64,000 nt of DNA from Fulvimonas soli (GTDB lineage: Bacteria > Pseudomonadota > Gammaproteobacteria > Xanthomonadales > Rhodanobacteraceae), in the NCBI RefSeq assembly GCF_003148905.1, contig NZ_QGHC01000011.1, forward strand, positions 25,025-89,024, in the 5' to 3' direction. A program made the position numbers and the translations under genes. Each line of letters starts with the position of its first letter. Position 1 is the first letter of the stretch. Positions 1 through 8,636 of this stretch are shown here, one piece after another. Under the pieces are notes generated by a model. That model searched no databases and was not told where the DNA came from. It saw only the letters and a list, made by a program, of their open reading frames with translations.

Positions 1-2
1 AG

Positions 3-1427
3 GTGATCGCGCCGTGCGCGGCGATCACCCTGGTCGGCCGCGGCATGCGCTCGATGCTGCACACGCTGTCCAGCGTGCTGGCCGAGTTCGGCCAGCTGCG
101 CGTGCACCTGATCTCGCAGTCGTCCAACAATCTCAACCTCACCTTCGTGGTGGACGAGAACGTGGTGGACGAGCTGCTGCCGCACCTGCACGAGCTCTTG
201 ATCGCCGCCGGCGCGCTGCGCACCGACGACGCGGCGCTGTTCGGGCCGAGCTGGCAGAGCCTGTACGGCAGCGGCGAGGCGCCGCCGCCGGCCGAGGCGT
301 GGTGGCGCGAGCCGGCGCAGCGCAAACGCCTGCTGGCGCTCGCCGCCGAGGCCACGCCGCGCTACGTCTACCACCTGCCCACGGTGCGCCGGCAGGCGCG
401 GGAGCTGAAATCGCTCGCCGCGGTGGACCGCCTGCACTACGCGGTGAAGGCCAACACGCACCCGGCGATCCTGCGCGCGCTGGCGCAGGAGGGCTTCGCC
501 TTCGAGTGCGTCTCGCCGGGCGAGCTGGCGGCGGTGGCCGCCGCGGTGCCGGAGAGCGCGCCGCTCTTGTTCACGCCCAACTTCGCCGCGCGCGCGGACT
601 TCGAGCGCGGCCTGGCCACGCGCGCCACCGTCACGCTGGACGCGCTGTACCCGATCGAGCACTGGGGCGAGCTGTTCCGCGGCCGCGAGATCTCGCTGCG
701 CGTGGACCTGGGGCGCGGCCTGGGCCACCACGAGAAGGTGCGCACCGGCGGCAGCGGCAGCAAGTTCGGCCTGCCGGTGGAGCAGCTCGACGCCTTCCTG
801 CGCCATGCCGACGCGCACGGCGTCGCCGTGCGCGGCCTGCACGCGCACCTGGGCTCGGGCATCCTCGACCCCGGCCACTGGGGCGAGGTGTACGGCCAGC
901 TCGCCGCGCTGGCCGAGCGCATCGGCAGCGTCGCCTTCCTCAACATCGGCGGCGGGCTCGGCGTGCCCTCGCACCCGGGCGAGGCGCGGCTGGACCTGGC
1001 CGCGCTGGACGCGGTGCTGCGCAAGGTCAAGGCGGCCTATCCGCACTACGCGCTGTGGATGGAGCCGGGCCGCTACCTGGTGGCGGACGCCGGCGTGCTG
1101 CTGGCGCGCGTCACCCAGACCAAGGGCAAGGGAGGCTGGCGCTACCTCGGCGTGGACACCGGCATGAACAGCCTGATCCGCCCGGCGCTGTACGACGCCT
1201 GGCACGAGATCGCCAACCTCACGCGGCTGGACGAACCGGCCACCGGCCTGTTCCAGGTGGTCGGCCCGATCTGCGAGAGCGGCGACGTGCTGGGCAGCGA
1301 CCGCCGCCTGCCGGAACCGCGGGAGGGCGACGTGATGCTGATCGCGCAGACCGGCGCCTACGGCAAGGTGATGTCCTCGCCGTACAACCTGCGCGGCGAG
1401 ACCGAGGAGGTCGTACTGGACGACTGA
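3..1427 (+). CDS. lysA: Bifunctional aspartate kinase/diaminopimelate decarboxylase, 3' part
   Basis: The 5' end lies outside the window; the 474 visible residues are the C-terminal part of a fusion. Residues 1-85 resemble the ACT end of an aspartate kinase (motifs SSNNLNLTFVVD and LHELL). Residues from about 95 to 474 are a fold-III PLP-dependent diaminopimelate decarboxylase: the Schiff-base lysine is K149 in HYAVKANTH, glycine-rich phosphate-binding segments lie at LHAHLGSGI and NIGGGLG, and the substrate-side cysteine is C424 in CESGD. It would phosphorylate aspartate and decarboxylate meso-DAP to lysine, the first and last steps of the pathway. Such fusions are known in Xanthomonas and Xylella. 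The codon at position 3 is only the first in-frame GTG, not the real start. Confidence 0.93.
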   Translation: MIAPCAAITLVGRGMRSMLHTLSSVLAEFGQLRVHLISQSSNNLNLTFVVDENVVDELLPHLHELLIAAGALRTDDAALFGPSWQSLYGSGEAPPPAEAWWREPAQRKRLLALAAEATPRYVYHLPTVRRQARELKSLAAVDRLHYAVKANTHPAILRALAQEGFAFECVSPGELAAVAAAVPESAPLLFTPNFAARADFERGLATRATVTLDALYPIEHWGELFRGREISLRVDLGRGLGHHEKVRTGGSGSKFGLPVEQLDAFLRHADAHGVAVRGLHAHLGSGILDPGHWGEVYGQLAALAERIGSVAFLNIGGGLGVPSHPGEARLDLAALDAVLRKVKAAYPHYALWMEPGRYLVADAGVLLARVTQTKGKGGWRYLGVDTGMNSLIRPALYDAWHEIANLTRLDEPATGLFQVVGPICESGDVLGSDRRLPEPREGDVMLIAQTGAYGKVMSSPYNLRGETEEVVLDD

Positions 1428-1450
1428 CCGCGCCCAAACTACCTCACGCT

Positions 1451-1490
1451 GCTCCCTCTCCCCTCCGGGGAGAGGGTTGGGGTGAGGGGC
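1451..1490. repeat. 40-bp palindromic repeat, left end of the DUF559 unit
   Basis: The 40 bases contain the palindrome CTCCCCTCCGGGGAG followed by GGTGAGGGGC. The reverse complement matches 1869-1908 at 39 of 40 positions, so the two copies form near-perfect terminal inverted repeats around the DUF559 gene. Confidence 0.9.
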
Positions 1491-1529
1491 CGCTCTTGCG
1501 ACAAACTCCAATGGATGGAGCCTTCAAGG

Positions 1530-1928
1530 ATGAAGCGCATCAACGTGGACCGGGCGCGCAGCTTGCGCACGAAGCAGACGGACGCGGAGCAACATCTATG
1601 GCGTCGCCTGCGCAACCGGCAACCGCAAGGCTGGAAATTCCGCCGCCAGCACGAGATCGACCGCTATATCGTCGATTTCGCCTGTCCGGACGCGGCGCTG
1701 GTGGTGGAGCTGGATGGCAGCCAGCGCGACGGGCAGATGGCCTACGATGAGGTACGCACGCGCAAGTTGGAAAACCTGGGCTACCGCGTGCTGCGTTTCT
1801 GGGACAATGACGTGTTGACGGATATCGAGGGCGTGCTCGAGGCGATTCTGGAAGCCTTGGCAAGCCCGGCCCCTCACCCCGACCCTCTCCCCGGAGGGGA
1901 GAGGGAGCAGGGTTCGCGGGAGACTTGA
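1530..1928 (+). CDS. DUF559 family endonuclease-like protein
   Basis: A protein of about 132 residues of the DUF559 family, which shares the restriction-endonuclease-like fold of Vsr mismatch endonucleases. Family motifs visible are ARSLRTKQTDAEQHLWRRLR, KFRRQHEIDRYIVDFACP, the acidic ELDGSQR segment and YRVLRFWDNDVL. The D in VDFACP and the E in VVELDGS fit the PD-(D/E)XK-type metal site. The ATG at 1530 follows GGAG by 9 bases; an in-frame ATG at 1515 is an alternative. The last 20 or so codons are read from the repeat at 1869-1908, giving a low-complexity tail. It ends 4 bases before murL, so it was probably inserted into a lysA-murL-murD2 run. No biochemical role is established for this family; mobility linked to the flanking repeats is an inference. 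Confidence 0.8.
   Translation: MKRINVDRARSLRTKQTDAEQHLWRRLRNRQPQGWKFRRQHEIDRYIVDFACPDAALVVELDGSQRDGQMAYDEVRTRKLENLGYRVLRFWDNDVLTDIEGVLEAILEALASPAPHPDPLPGGEREQGSRET
1869..1908. repeat. 40-bp palindromic repeat, right end of the DUF559 unit
   Basis: Inverted copy of 1451-1490 with one difference. It lies inside the 3' end of the DUF559 reading frame and supplies its C-terminal residues. Confidence 0.9.
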
Positions 1929-1932
1929 GAGA

Positions 1933-3351
1933 GTGACGACGACCATCCAACCGCGCCTGACTCAGGCGTTCCGCTTCCTGCACGCGCGCTACGCCGACGG
2001 CGTGGCCGAGCTGGCGTATGCCTTCGACGACGGCGAGCCGCTGGTCGAGCGCATCCGCTTCCCCGCCGCGCCGCCGCTGCCGGCCGCGCGGCAGGCGGCG
2101 TTCGACGCCGCGCTGAAGCTGCTGCACCTGGTCGCCGGCGTGAGCTACTACAAGGCCGGCGTGCCGCCTAAGATCGAGGTGGCCGACGGCCCGCTGGACG
2201 CGGACACCGCCGACCTGCTCGACGCGCTGTACCTGCACGGCCTGGCCGAGTTCGCCTACCGCAACGGCCTGGACCTGCGCGGCCGCATCGCTTTCCCGCG
2301 CGTCGGCTCTGCGCCCTCTCCCCTCCGGGGAGAGGGCCGGGGTGAGGGGCCAACCTCGCCGCAGGCCGGGGAGGGCCGCAAGCCGGACGCGCGGCAAGCC
2401 CCGTCGCTGGACCTGCCCAGGCGCACCCTCGTCCCCATCGGCGGCGGCAAGGACTCGCTGGTCGCGGTGGAGGCGATCAAGTCCATCGGCGGCGAGGCCA
2501 CCGCCGCATGGGTGGGCAACTCGCCGCTGATCGCCGCCTGCGCCGAGCGCACCGGCCTGCCGCAGCTCAACATCCAGCGCGAGCTGGCGCCCGGCCTGTT
2601 CGAGCTCAACCAGCGCGGCGCGTGGAACGGGCACATCCCGGTCACCGCGGTGAACTCGGCGATCCTCGCGGTGGCCGCGATCCTCTACGGCTACGACTCG
2701 ATCGCCTTCGCCAACGAGCGCTCCGCCTCGGTCGCCACGCTGGAGTACGAGGGCCAGCAGGTGAACCACCAGTGGAGCAAGGGCTACGCCTTCGAGGCGA
2801 TGCTGGCCGACTGGCTGCACGCGCACGTGGCCGCCGACCTCGACTACTGCTCGCTGCTGCGCCCGTACTCGGAGCTGGCGATCACCCGCGCGTTCGCGCG
2901 CCTGCCGCAGTATTTCGACGTGTTCTCCAGCTGCAACCGCAACTTCCGCATCCTCGGCCCCAGGCCGGCCGACCGCTGGTGCGGGCAGTGCCCGAAGTGC
3001 CACTTCGTGTTCCTCGCGCTGGCGCCGTTCCTGCCCAAGCCGCGGCTGCTCGCCATCTTCGGCCGCAACCTGCTGGACGACGAGACGCAGGCCGCCGGCT
3101 TCGACGCGCTGCTGGAATACAAGGACCACAAGCCGTTCGAGTGCGTGGGCGAGGGCGCCGAGGCGCGCGCGGCGATGCACGCGCTGGGCGAGCGCCCGGA
3201 ATGGCAGGAGGACGCGCTGGTGGCACGCTTCCGCGGCGAGATCCTGCCGCAGCTGGACGCCGCGCGGCTGGCGCTGGAGCCGTGGCTGCGGCCCTCGCCC
3301 GAGCACCGCGTGCCGGCGCGCCTGCGGCCCGCGCTGAAGGCCATCGGCTGA
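1933..3351 (+). CDS. murL: UDP-MurNAc-L-Ala-L-Glu epimerase MurL
   Basis: 472 residues with a GTG start. It matches the MurL family described in Xanthomonas, which epimerises the terminal L-Glu of UDP-MurNAc-L-Ala-L-Glu to D-Glu in the cytoplasm, supplying D-Glu without the usual MurI route. Visible motifs are the ATP-binding PIGGGKDSLVAVEAI at about 163-177, the FANERSAS segment and the paired cysteines of WCGQCPKCHF. Residues 128-160 are read from an inserted palindromic repeat (2314-2350) and its flank, a proline/glycine/arginine-rich stretch just before the ATP loop. The stop overlaps the murD2 start by one base (TGATG), so the two are translationally coupled. Confidence 0.9.
   Translation: MTTTIQPRLTQAFRFLHARYADGVAELAYAFDDGEPLVERIRFPAAPPLPAARQAAFDAALKLLHLVAGVSYYKAGVPPKIEVADGPLDADTADLLDALYLHGLAEFAYRNGLDLRGRIAFPRVGSAPSPLRGEGRGEGPTSPQAGEGRKPDARQAPSLDLPRRTLVPIGGGKDSLVAVEAIKSIGGEATAAWVGNSPLIAACAERTGLPQLNIQRELAPGLFELNQRGAWNGHIPVTAVNSAILAVAAILYGYDSIAFANERSASVATLEYEGQQVNHQWSKGYAFEAMLADWLHAHVAADLDYCSLLRPYSELAITRAFARLPQYFDVFSSCNRNFRILGPRPADRWCGQCPKCHFVFLALAPFLPKPRLLAIFGRNLLDDETQAAGFDALLEYKDHKPFECVGEGAEARAAMHALGERPEWQEDALVARFRGEILPQLDAARLALEPWLRPSPEHRVPARLRPALKAIG
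2314..2350. repeat. Palindromic repeat inserted in frame in murL
   Basis: 37 bases match the repeat at 1454-1490 apart from TT to CC in the spacer. It is read through without a stop and adds a low-complexity stretch at about residues 128-140 of MurL, upstream of the GGGKDS loop. Confidence 0.88.
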
Positions 3352-4709
3352 TGCGCATCGCCGAGCTGGCGGGCAGGCGCGTCGCGGTCTGGGGCTTCGG
3401 CCGCGAGGGACGCGCGGCGATCCGCGCGCTGCGCGCGCGCCTGCCGGCGCTGCCGCTGGCGCTGTACTGCCGCGAGGACGAGGCCGCCGACGCGCGCGCC
3501 TTCGATCCGGCGCTCACCGTGTACGGCCACGAGCCCGAGGCGGTGGCGCTGTCGGCCTACGACGTGGTGGTGAAGTCGCCGGGCATCTCCGCCTACAGGC
3601 CGGCGGTCGTCACCGCGCAGGCGCAGGGCACGCGGTTCACCTCCGGCACGGCGCTGTGGTTCGCGGAGAACCCGGACGCGCGCGTGGCCGCGGTCACCGG
3701 CACCAAGGGCAAGAGCACCACCACCGCGCTGCTCGCGCACCTGGCGCGGCACCTGGGCGTGCGCACCGCGCTGGCCGGCAACATCGGCCTGCCGCTGCTG
3801 GAGCTGCTGGACGAGCGCGCCGAGCTGTGGGCGGTCGAGCTGTCCAGCTTCCAGACCGGCGAGGCCGGCCCGCTGGAACTGGGCGTGGTCACCAGCCTGT
3901 ACGAGGAGCACCTGGACTGGCACGGCTCGCGCGAGCGCTACGTGGCGGACAAGCTGAAGCTGGCCGACGCCGCGCGCACGCTGCTGGTCAACGGCACGCA
4001 GCCGAACCTGCTGGAACGCACCGCGGCGCATCCGCATCGCCTGCCGTTCGGCACGGCCGCGGGCTGGCACGTGGCGGACGGCACGATCCGCCGCGGCGAC
4101 GCGGCGGTGTTCGAGCTCGCCGCGCTGCCCGCGCCGGGCCTGCACAACGCGCTCAACGCCTGCGCCGCGCTGGCCGCGCTGGAGGCGCTGGGCCTGGACG
4201 CCGCCGCCGCCGCGCCGGCGCTGGCGAGCTTCCGCCCGCTGCCGCACCGCCTGCAGCCGCTGGGCGAGCGCGACGGCCTCGACTGGATCAACGACTCGAT
4301 CAGCACCACCCCGCAGGCCACGCTGGCCGCGCTGGACAGCCTGGGCGGACGCGAGGTCACGGTGATCGTGGGCGGCCACGACCGCGGCCTGGACTGGTCG
4401 GACTTCGTGGCCGCGGCGAAGGACCGCGCGCGCCTGCGCATCGTGGCGCAGGGCGCCAACGGGCCGCGCATCGCGCAGGCGCTGCGCCGGGCGAAGGCCG
4501 GCGTGCCGCTGGGCGAGGCGGAGGATTTCGCCGACGCGGTGGCGATGGCGCGCACGGTGACGCCGGCCGGCGGCGTGGTGCTGCTCTCGCCGGGCGCGCC
4601 CAGCTTCGACCAGTTCAAGGACTACGCCGAGCGCGGCCGCCGCTTCGCCGAGCTGGCCGGCTTCGGCGCGCAGGCGGCCACCGCCATCGCCGGGCTGGGC
4701 GTGGCCTGA
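3351..4709 (+). CDS. murD2: UDP-N-acetylmuramoyl-L-alanine--L-glutamate ligase MurD2
   Basis: 452 residues of the Mur ligase family. The ATP loop VTGTKGKSTTTALLAHL lies at about 116-132, followed by the AGNIGLPLLELLD segment, the EEHLDWHGSRERY region and the C-terminal DSISTTPQATLAALD block with GGHDRGLDW. It sits directly behind murL with a 1-base overlap. In the alternative pathway MurD2 adds L-Glu to UDP-MurNAc-L-Ala and MurL then inverts it. The fused start and the MurL partner argue for MurD2 rather than the classical D-Glu ligase MurD, which would be expected in the main mur/fts cluster elsewhere. Confidence 0.9.
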   Translation: MRIAELAGRRVAVWGFGREGRAAIRALRARLPALPLALYCREDEAADARAFDPALTVYGHEPEAVALSAYDVVVKSPGISAYRPAVVTAQAQGTRFTSGTALWFAENPDARVAAVTGTKGKSTTTALLAHLARHLGVRTALAGNIGLPLLELLDERAELWAVELSSFQTGEAGPLELGVVTSLYEEHLDWHGSRERYVADKLKLADAARTLLVNGTQPNLLERTAAHPHRLPFGTAAGWHVADGTIRRGDAAVFELAALPAPGLHNALNACAALAALEALGLDAAAAAPALASFRPLPHRLQPLGERDGLDWINDSISTTPQATLAALDSLGGREVTVIVGGHDRGLDWSDFVAAAKDRARLRIVAQGANGPRIAQALRRAKAGVPLGEAEDFADAVAMARTVTPAGGVVLLSPGAPSFDQFKDYAERGRRFAELAGFGAQAATAIAGLGVA

Positions 4710-5049
4710 ACGCCTGCTCACGATCTCTCCGTGCCCCCGGGCCGGGAACTCTGCTTGCGCGCAGGCCAAGGAGGAGCGACGGCACGCGGGGAGGCGCCAG
4801 CTTTTGGGGAGCGCGGAGTGGGGCGATGGCCGCGATCGACCCGGCGCAGGACCGCCAACGGCCGAGCGTTGCCTCCGCACCCGCCCGCGATTCGTCCTGC
4901 CGCTCTTCCTCGGGAGGTCTCGAGGCGCTGAAGCCGGCCGCCACGCGGCGGAGCGCCGCAGGGGAACGGCGCAAGGCGGTGCGATCAGCCGCTAGAATGC
5001 GCGGTCCCTTGAACAGGCGGCGCGCGGCGCCGCGCGGAGTGGCACGCGC
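4710..5049. other. Intergenic region, murD2 to mprF
   Basis: No credible gene. At 4830-4865 it carries a segment (GCGATCGACC...GACCGCCAACGGCC) also found at about 43200-43235 and, more weakly, at about 50070-50105. The mprF promoter should lie near the 3' end. Confidence 0.5.
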
Positions 5050-7650
5050 GTGGAGCGGCCGGTGACGGCAGAAAAGGCGGCGGAGGCGGCGGTCCGGGCC
5101 GGGCTGCCGGCGCTGCTGCGCCGCTGGGCCGGGCCGCTGTTCTCGGTGGCGGTGCTGTGCCTGGCGCTGTGGGCGCTGCACCGGCTGCTGGCCGAGGTGA
5201 GCTACCGCGAGGTGCGCGGCTACTTCCACCAGCTCGGCCACGGGCAGGTCGCGCTGGCGGTGCTGCTGACCGTGCTGGGCTACGCGGTGACGACGCTGTA
5301 CGACCGCTTCGCGCTGCGCGCCATCGGCCGCCCGCTGCCGTACCGGCGGGTCAGCCTGATCGCCTTCGTCAGCTACGCCTTCAGCAACACGCTGGGCATG
5401 GCGCTGCTGGTGTCCGGCTCGATCCGCTACCGCTTCTACATGCAGGCGGGCCTGGGCAACGCCGAGATCGCCAGGGTGGTGCTGTACACGACCACGGCGT
5501 TCTGGCTGGGCCTGTGCGCGCTGACCGGCGTCACCCTGCTGCTGGTGCCGGTGCCGCCGGGGCTGCCGTTCGCCGCCGCGGGCCGGCCGCTGGGCGTCCT
5601 GCTCGCCGCGATCCCGCTGCTGTGGATCGGCGGCCGCCTGCTGTGGCGGCGGCCGCTGGGGCTGGGCCGCTGGCGGCTGGCGCCGCCCCCGCCGGCGCAG
5701 GCGCTGCGCCAGGTGCTGGTGGGCGCGCTGGACTGGGGCCTGGCCGCCGGCGTGCTGTACGTGCTGATGCCGGAGGCGGTCGCCGGCGGCTTCGGGCACT
5801 TCCTGGCGATCTTCGTGCTGGCGCAGCTGGCCGGGCTGGTCAGCCACGTGCCGGGCGGCCTGGGCGTGTTCGAGACGGTGATGCTGGCCGGCTTCGGCGC
5901 CAGCGGGCAGCAGGCGCTGGCGGCGCCGATCCTCGGCTCGCTGGCGGCGTTCCGCATCGTCTACTACCTGCTGCCGCTGTGCGCGGCCGCCGTGCTGGTG
6001 ACGCTGCGCGAGGCGCGCGGCCTGCGCCGGCGCGCGCTGCTGGCGCCGTGGTTCACCGCGCTGCTGCCGCCGCTGTTCGCCGGGCTGACCCTGGTGTGCG
6101 GCGCGATCCTGCTGTTCTCCGGCGCCACGCTGGGCCTGCCGGGGCGCATGGCGGTGCTGCGCGAGGTGGTGCCGCTGCCGCTGCTGGAGGTCTCGCACTT
6201 CATGGCCAGCGTGATCGGCATGCTGCTGCTGATCCTGGCCCGCGGCCTGCAGCGCCGGCTGGACGCGGCCTACGTGCTGACCCTGGTGCTGCTGGTGGCC
6301 GGCGCGGTGTTCTCGCTGCTCAAGGGCATCGACTACGAGGAGGCCGCGCTGCTGCTCCTGCTGGCGCTGGCGCTGGCGCCGGCGCACCGGCAGTTCTACC
6401 GGCGCGCCTCGCTGTTCGGCACCAGCTTCTCGGCGGGCTGGATCGCCGCGATCGTCGCGGTGCTGGTCTGCGCGGGCTGGCTGGTGGCCTTCAGCTACCG
6501 GCACGTGGAGTACGACAGCAGCATGTGGTGGGAATTCTCCTTCCGCTACGGCGGCGCGCCGCGCGCGCTGCGCGCGCTGGTGGGCGCGGCGGCGGTGGGC
6601 CTGCTGTTCGCCGCGGCGCACCTGATCCGCGCCGCGCGCCCGCGCCCGCAGCCGCCCACCGGGGCGGAGCTGGAGCGCGCGCTGCCGCTGCTCGGGCGCT
6701 TTCCCTCGACCCAGGCGCAGCTGGCGCTGATGGGCGACAAGTCGCTGCTGTTCGACGCGCACGACCGCGCCTTCGTGATGTACGCGGTGGAAGGGCGCAG
6801 CTGGGTGGCGCTGGGCGACCCGGTGGGCGCGGACGAGGCGGCGCGGCGCGAGCTGGTGTGGAGCTTCCGCGAGCTGTCCGAGCGCGCCGGCGGCTGGCCG
6901 GTGTTCTACCAGGTGCGCCCGCAGGACCTGGACCTGTACCTGGAGGTGGGCATGCGCCTGCTGAAGATCGGCGAGGAGGCGCGCGTGCCGCTGGACCGCT
7001 TCAACCTCGACGGCAAGTCGAAGAAGGTGCTGCGCAACACGGTCAACCGCCTGCACCGCGAGGGGCTCGCGCTGGAGATCGTGCCGGCCGAGCGGGTGGG
7101 CGCGCTGTTGCCGCGGCTCAGGCCCGTCTCCGACGCCTGGCTGCGCGACAAGCGCGTGCGCGAGAAGCGCTTCTCGCTGGGCGCGTTCGACCCGGCCTAC
7201 CTGGCGCGCACGCCGATGGCGGTGGTCTGGCAGGGCGGCGAGCCGGTGGCCTTCGCCAACCTGCTGCTGTGCGAGACCAAGGAGGAGGCCTCGGTGGACC
7301 TGATGCGGCACGTGCCCGACGGCCCCGCCGGCCTGATGGACTACCTGTTCGTGGAGCTGATGCAGTGGGCGCGCTCGGAAGGCTACCGCTGGTTCAACCT
7401 CGGCATGGCGCCGCTGTCGGGCCTGCAGAACCGCCGGCTGGCGCCGCTGTGGATGCGCTTCGGCGCGCTGGTGTTCGGCCGCGGCGAGCGCTTCTACAAC
7501 TTCCGCGGCCTGCACCGCTACAAGGACAAGTTCGACCCCGAGTGGGAGCCGCGCTATCTCGCCGTGCCGGCCGGCGTCGCGCTGCCGGTGGTGCTGGCCA
7601 ACGTGGCCGGCCTGATCGCCGGCGGCCTTGCCGGAGTGGTGCGCCGATGA
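5050..7650 (+). CDS. mprF: Bifunctional lysyl-phosphatidylglycerol synthase/flippase MprF
   Basis: 866 residues, normal for full-length MprF. The first 530 or so residues are strongly hydrophobic with many membrane segments (flippase domain, including the HVPGGLGVFE motif typical of UPF0104 proteins). The C-terminal 320 residues are the soluble GNAT-like synthase domain with GDPVGADEAARRELVWSF, RFNLDGKSKKVLRNTVNR, the PMAVVWQGGEPVAFANL segment and FNLGMAPLSGL. It transfers an aminoacyl group from aminoacyl-tRNA to phosphatidylglycerol and moves the product to the outer leaflet, lowering surface charge and giving resistance to cationic peptides. The GTG at 5050 is used; GTG 5062 is possible. 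The gene overlaps the next by 4 bases. Confidence 0.93.
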   Translation: MERPVTAEKAAEAAVRAGLPALLRRWAGPLFSVAVLCLALWALHRLLAEVSYREVRGYFHQLGHGQVALAVLLTVLGYAVTTLYDRFALRAIGRPLPYRRVSLIAFVSYAFSNTLGMALLVSGSIRYRFYMQAGLGNAEIARVVLYTTTAFWLGLCALTGVTLLLVPVPPGLPFAAAGRPLGVLLAAIPLLWIGGRLLWRRPLGLGRWRLAPPPPAQALRQVLVGALDWGLAAGVLYVLMPEAVAGGFGHFLAIFVLAQLAGLVSHVPGGLGVFETVMLAGFGASGQQALAAPILGSLAAFRIVYYLLPLCAAAVLVTLREARGLRRRALLAPWFTALLPPLFAGLTLVCGAILLFSGATLGLPGRMAVLREVVPLPLLEVSHFMASVIGMLLLILARGLQRRLDAAYVLTLVLLVAGAVFSLLKGIDYEEAALLLLLALALAPAHRQFYRRASLFGTSFSAGWIAAIVAVLVCAGWLVAFSYRHVEYDSSMWWEFSFRYGGAPRALRALVGAAAVGLLFAAAHLIRAARPRPQPPTGAELERALPLLGRFPSTQAQLALMGDKSLLFDAHDRAFVMYAVEGRSWVALGDPVGADEAARRELVWSFRELSERAGGWPVFYQVRPQDLDLYLEVGMRLLKIGEEARVPLDRFNLDGKSKKVLRNTVNRLHREGLALEIVPAERVGALLPRLRPVSDAWLRDKRVREKRFSLGAFDPAYLARTPMAVVWQGGEPVAFANLLLCETKEEASVDLMRHVPDGPAGLMDYLFVELMQWARSEGYRWFNLGMAPLSGLQNRRLAPLWMRFGALVFGRGERFYNFRGLHRYKDKFDPEWEPRYLAVPAGVALPVVLANVAGLIAGGLAGVVRR

Positions 7651-8444
7651 GGCGATGGCCGAGGCGGATCGCACTGGTCCTGGCGCTGCTGGCCGTGGCC
7701 GGCGTGCTGGCGTGGCGGCCGTGGTCGCATCCGACGCTGGCCGAGGCCAGCGTGGTGCTGCCGGCGCCCGCGGGCGTGACGCCGCTGGCCGGGCGCGGCG
7801 ACGTGCTGGCGGTGGTGTTCTCCGGCGACGGCGGCTGGCGCGACCTGGACAAGCAGCTCGGCGAGCAGCTCAACGCGCGCGGCATCCCGGTGGTGGGCGT
7901 GAGCATGCTGGAGTACTACTGGCACGGCGGCTCGGCCGGGCGCACCGCGCGCGAGCTGGACGCGCTGCTCGACGCGCAGCTGGCGGCCCTGCACAAGCGG
8001 CGGCTGTGGTTCGTCGGCTTCTCCTTCGGCGCCGACGTGCTGCCCACGGTGATCGGGCACTTGCGGCACGAGCACCGCGCGCGCATCGCGCAGCTGGTGC
8101 TGCTCTCGCCCACGCAGGACCTCAACTTCGAGATCGAGCTGGAGGGCTACATGCAGCAGCGGCTGGGCTGGCTGCAGTCGATGCTGAAGTCGATCCAGGA
8201 ACGGCTCAAGCCGGTGCCGCACTATCCCGCGCTGCCGCCGCTGCTGGCGCTGGGCGCGCACCCGCCGGTGGAGTGCTACTACGGCACCGACGAGGCCGAC
8301 GACACCATCTGCACCGACCCGCGCCTGCCGCCGTGGGTGCGCGTGCACGCGATGGCCGGCGACCACCACATGGGCGGCGACTACGGCCGGCTGGCGCAGG
8401 CGATGATCGCCGGCCTGCCGGCGGCGGAGCCCGTGCCGCGCTGA
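7647..8444 (+). CDS. VirJ/AcvB-type alpha/beta hydrolase, probable lysyl-phosphatidylglycerol hydrolase
   Basis: 265 residues with an N-terminal signal or anchor segment (RRIALVLALLAVAGVLAW) and a VirJ domain. The nucleophile is S126 in VGFSFGADVLP, and the late histidine is in GDHHMGGDYG (about H240). FSGDGGWRDLDKQLGEQL is the family signature near the N-terminus. AcvB of Agrobacterium hydrolyses lysyl-phosphatidylglycerol, and VirJ proteins are its relatives. The ATGA overlap with mprF means the synthesising and degrading enzymes are translated together, so this gene probably limits or recycles the mprF product in the periplasm. Substrate is inferred from context. Confidence 0.87.
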   Translation: MRRWPRRIALVLALLAVAGVLAWRPWSHPTLAEASVVLPAPAGVTPLAGRGDVLAVVFSGDGGWRDLDKQLGEQLNARGIPVVGVSMLEYYWHGGSAGRTARELDALLDAQLAALHKRRLWFVGFSFGADVLPTVIGHLRHEHRARIAQLVLLSPTQDLNFEIELEGYMQQRLGWLQSMLKSIQERLKPVPHYPALPPLLALGAHPPVECYYGTDEADDTICTDPRLPPWVRVHAMAGDHHMGGDYGRLAQAMIAGLPAAEPVPR

Positions 8445-8580
8445 GGGCGCAAGGCCGCCCTGCCTGCGGGGGCAGGACAAAGGCGGGCTTGCGCGCGCCG
8501 GGCGGCCGAGGGCGCGGCCCCGCGCGGGAGTGCGGCGGCAAGCCGTCCAGTGCCTTCGGACCTTGGAGGGAAGTCGCTGG

Positions 8581-8600
8581 ATCCCCGCTTGCGCGGGGAT
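8581..8600. repeat. Short palindrome, ATCCCCGC/GCGGGGAT
   Basis: Inverted repeat 8581-8588 and 8593-8600 with a 4-base loop, flanked by GATGACGG. It is one of the small dispersed palindromes common in GC-rich proteobacteria and lies between two convergent genes, where it could also help terminate transcription. Confidence 0.6.
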
Positions 8601-8636
8601 GACGGACGGGGCAGGGCTGCCGGCGGCGCGGCGCGT

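Noticed and set aside
1482..1928. Upstream GTG/ATG codons of the DUF559 frame as start
   Set aside because: They lie within or next to the flanking repeat, give residues without family similarity, and have poorer ribosome sites than ATG 1530.
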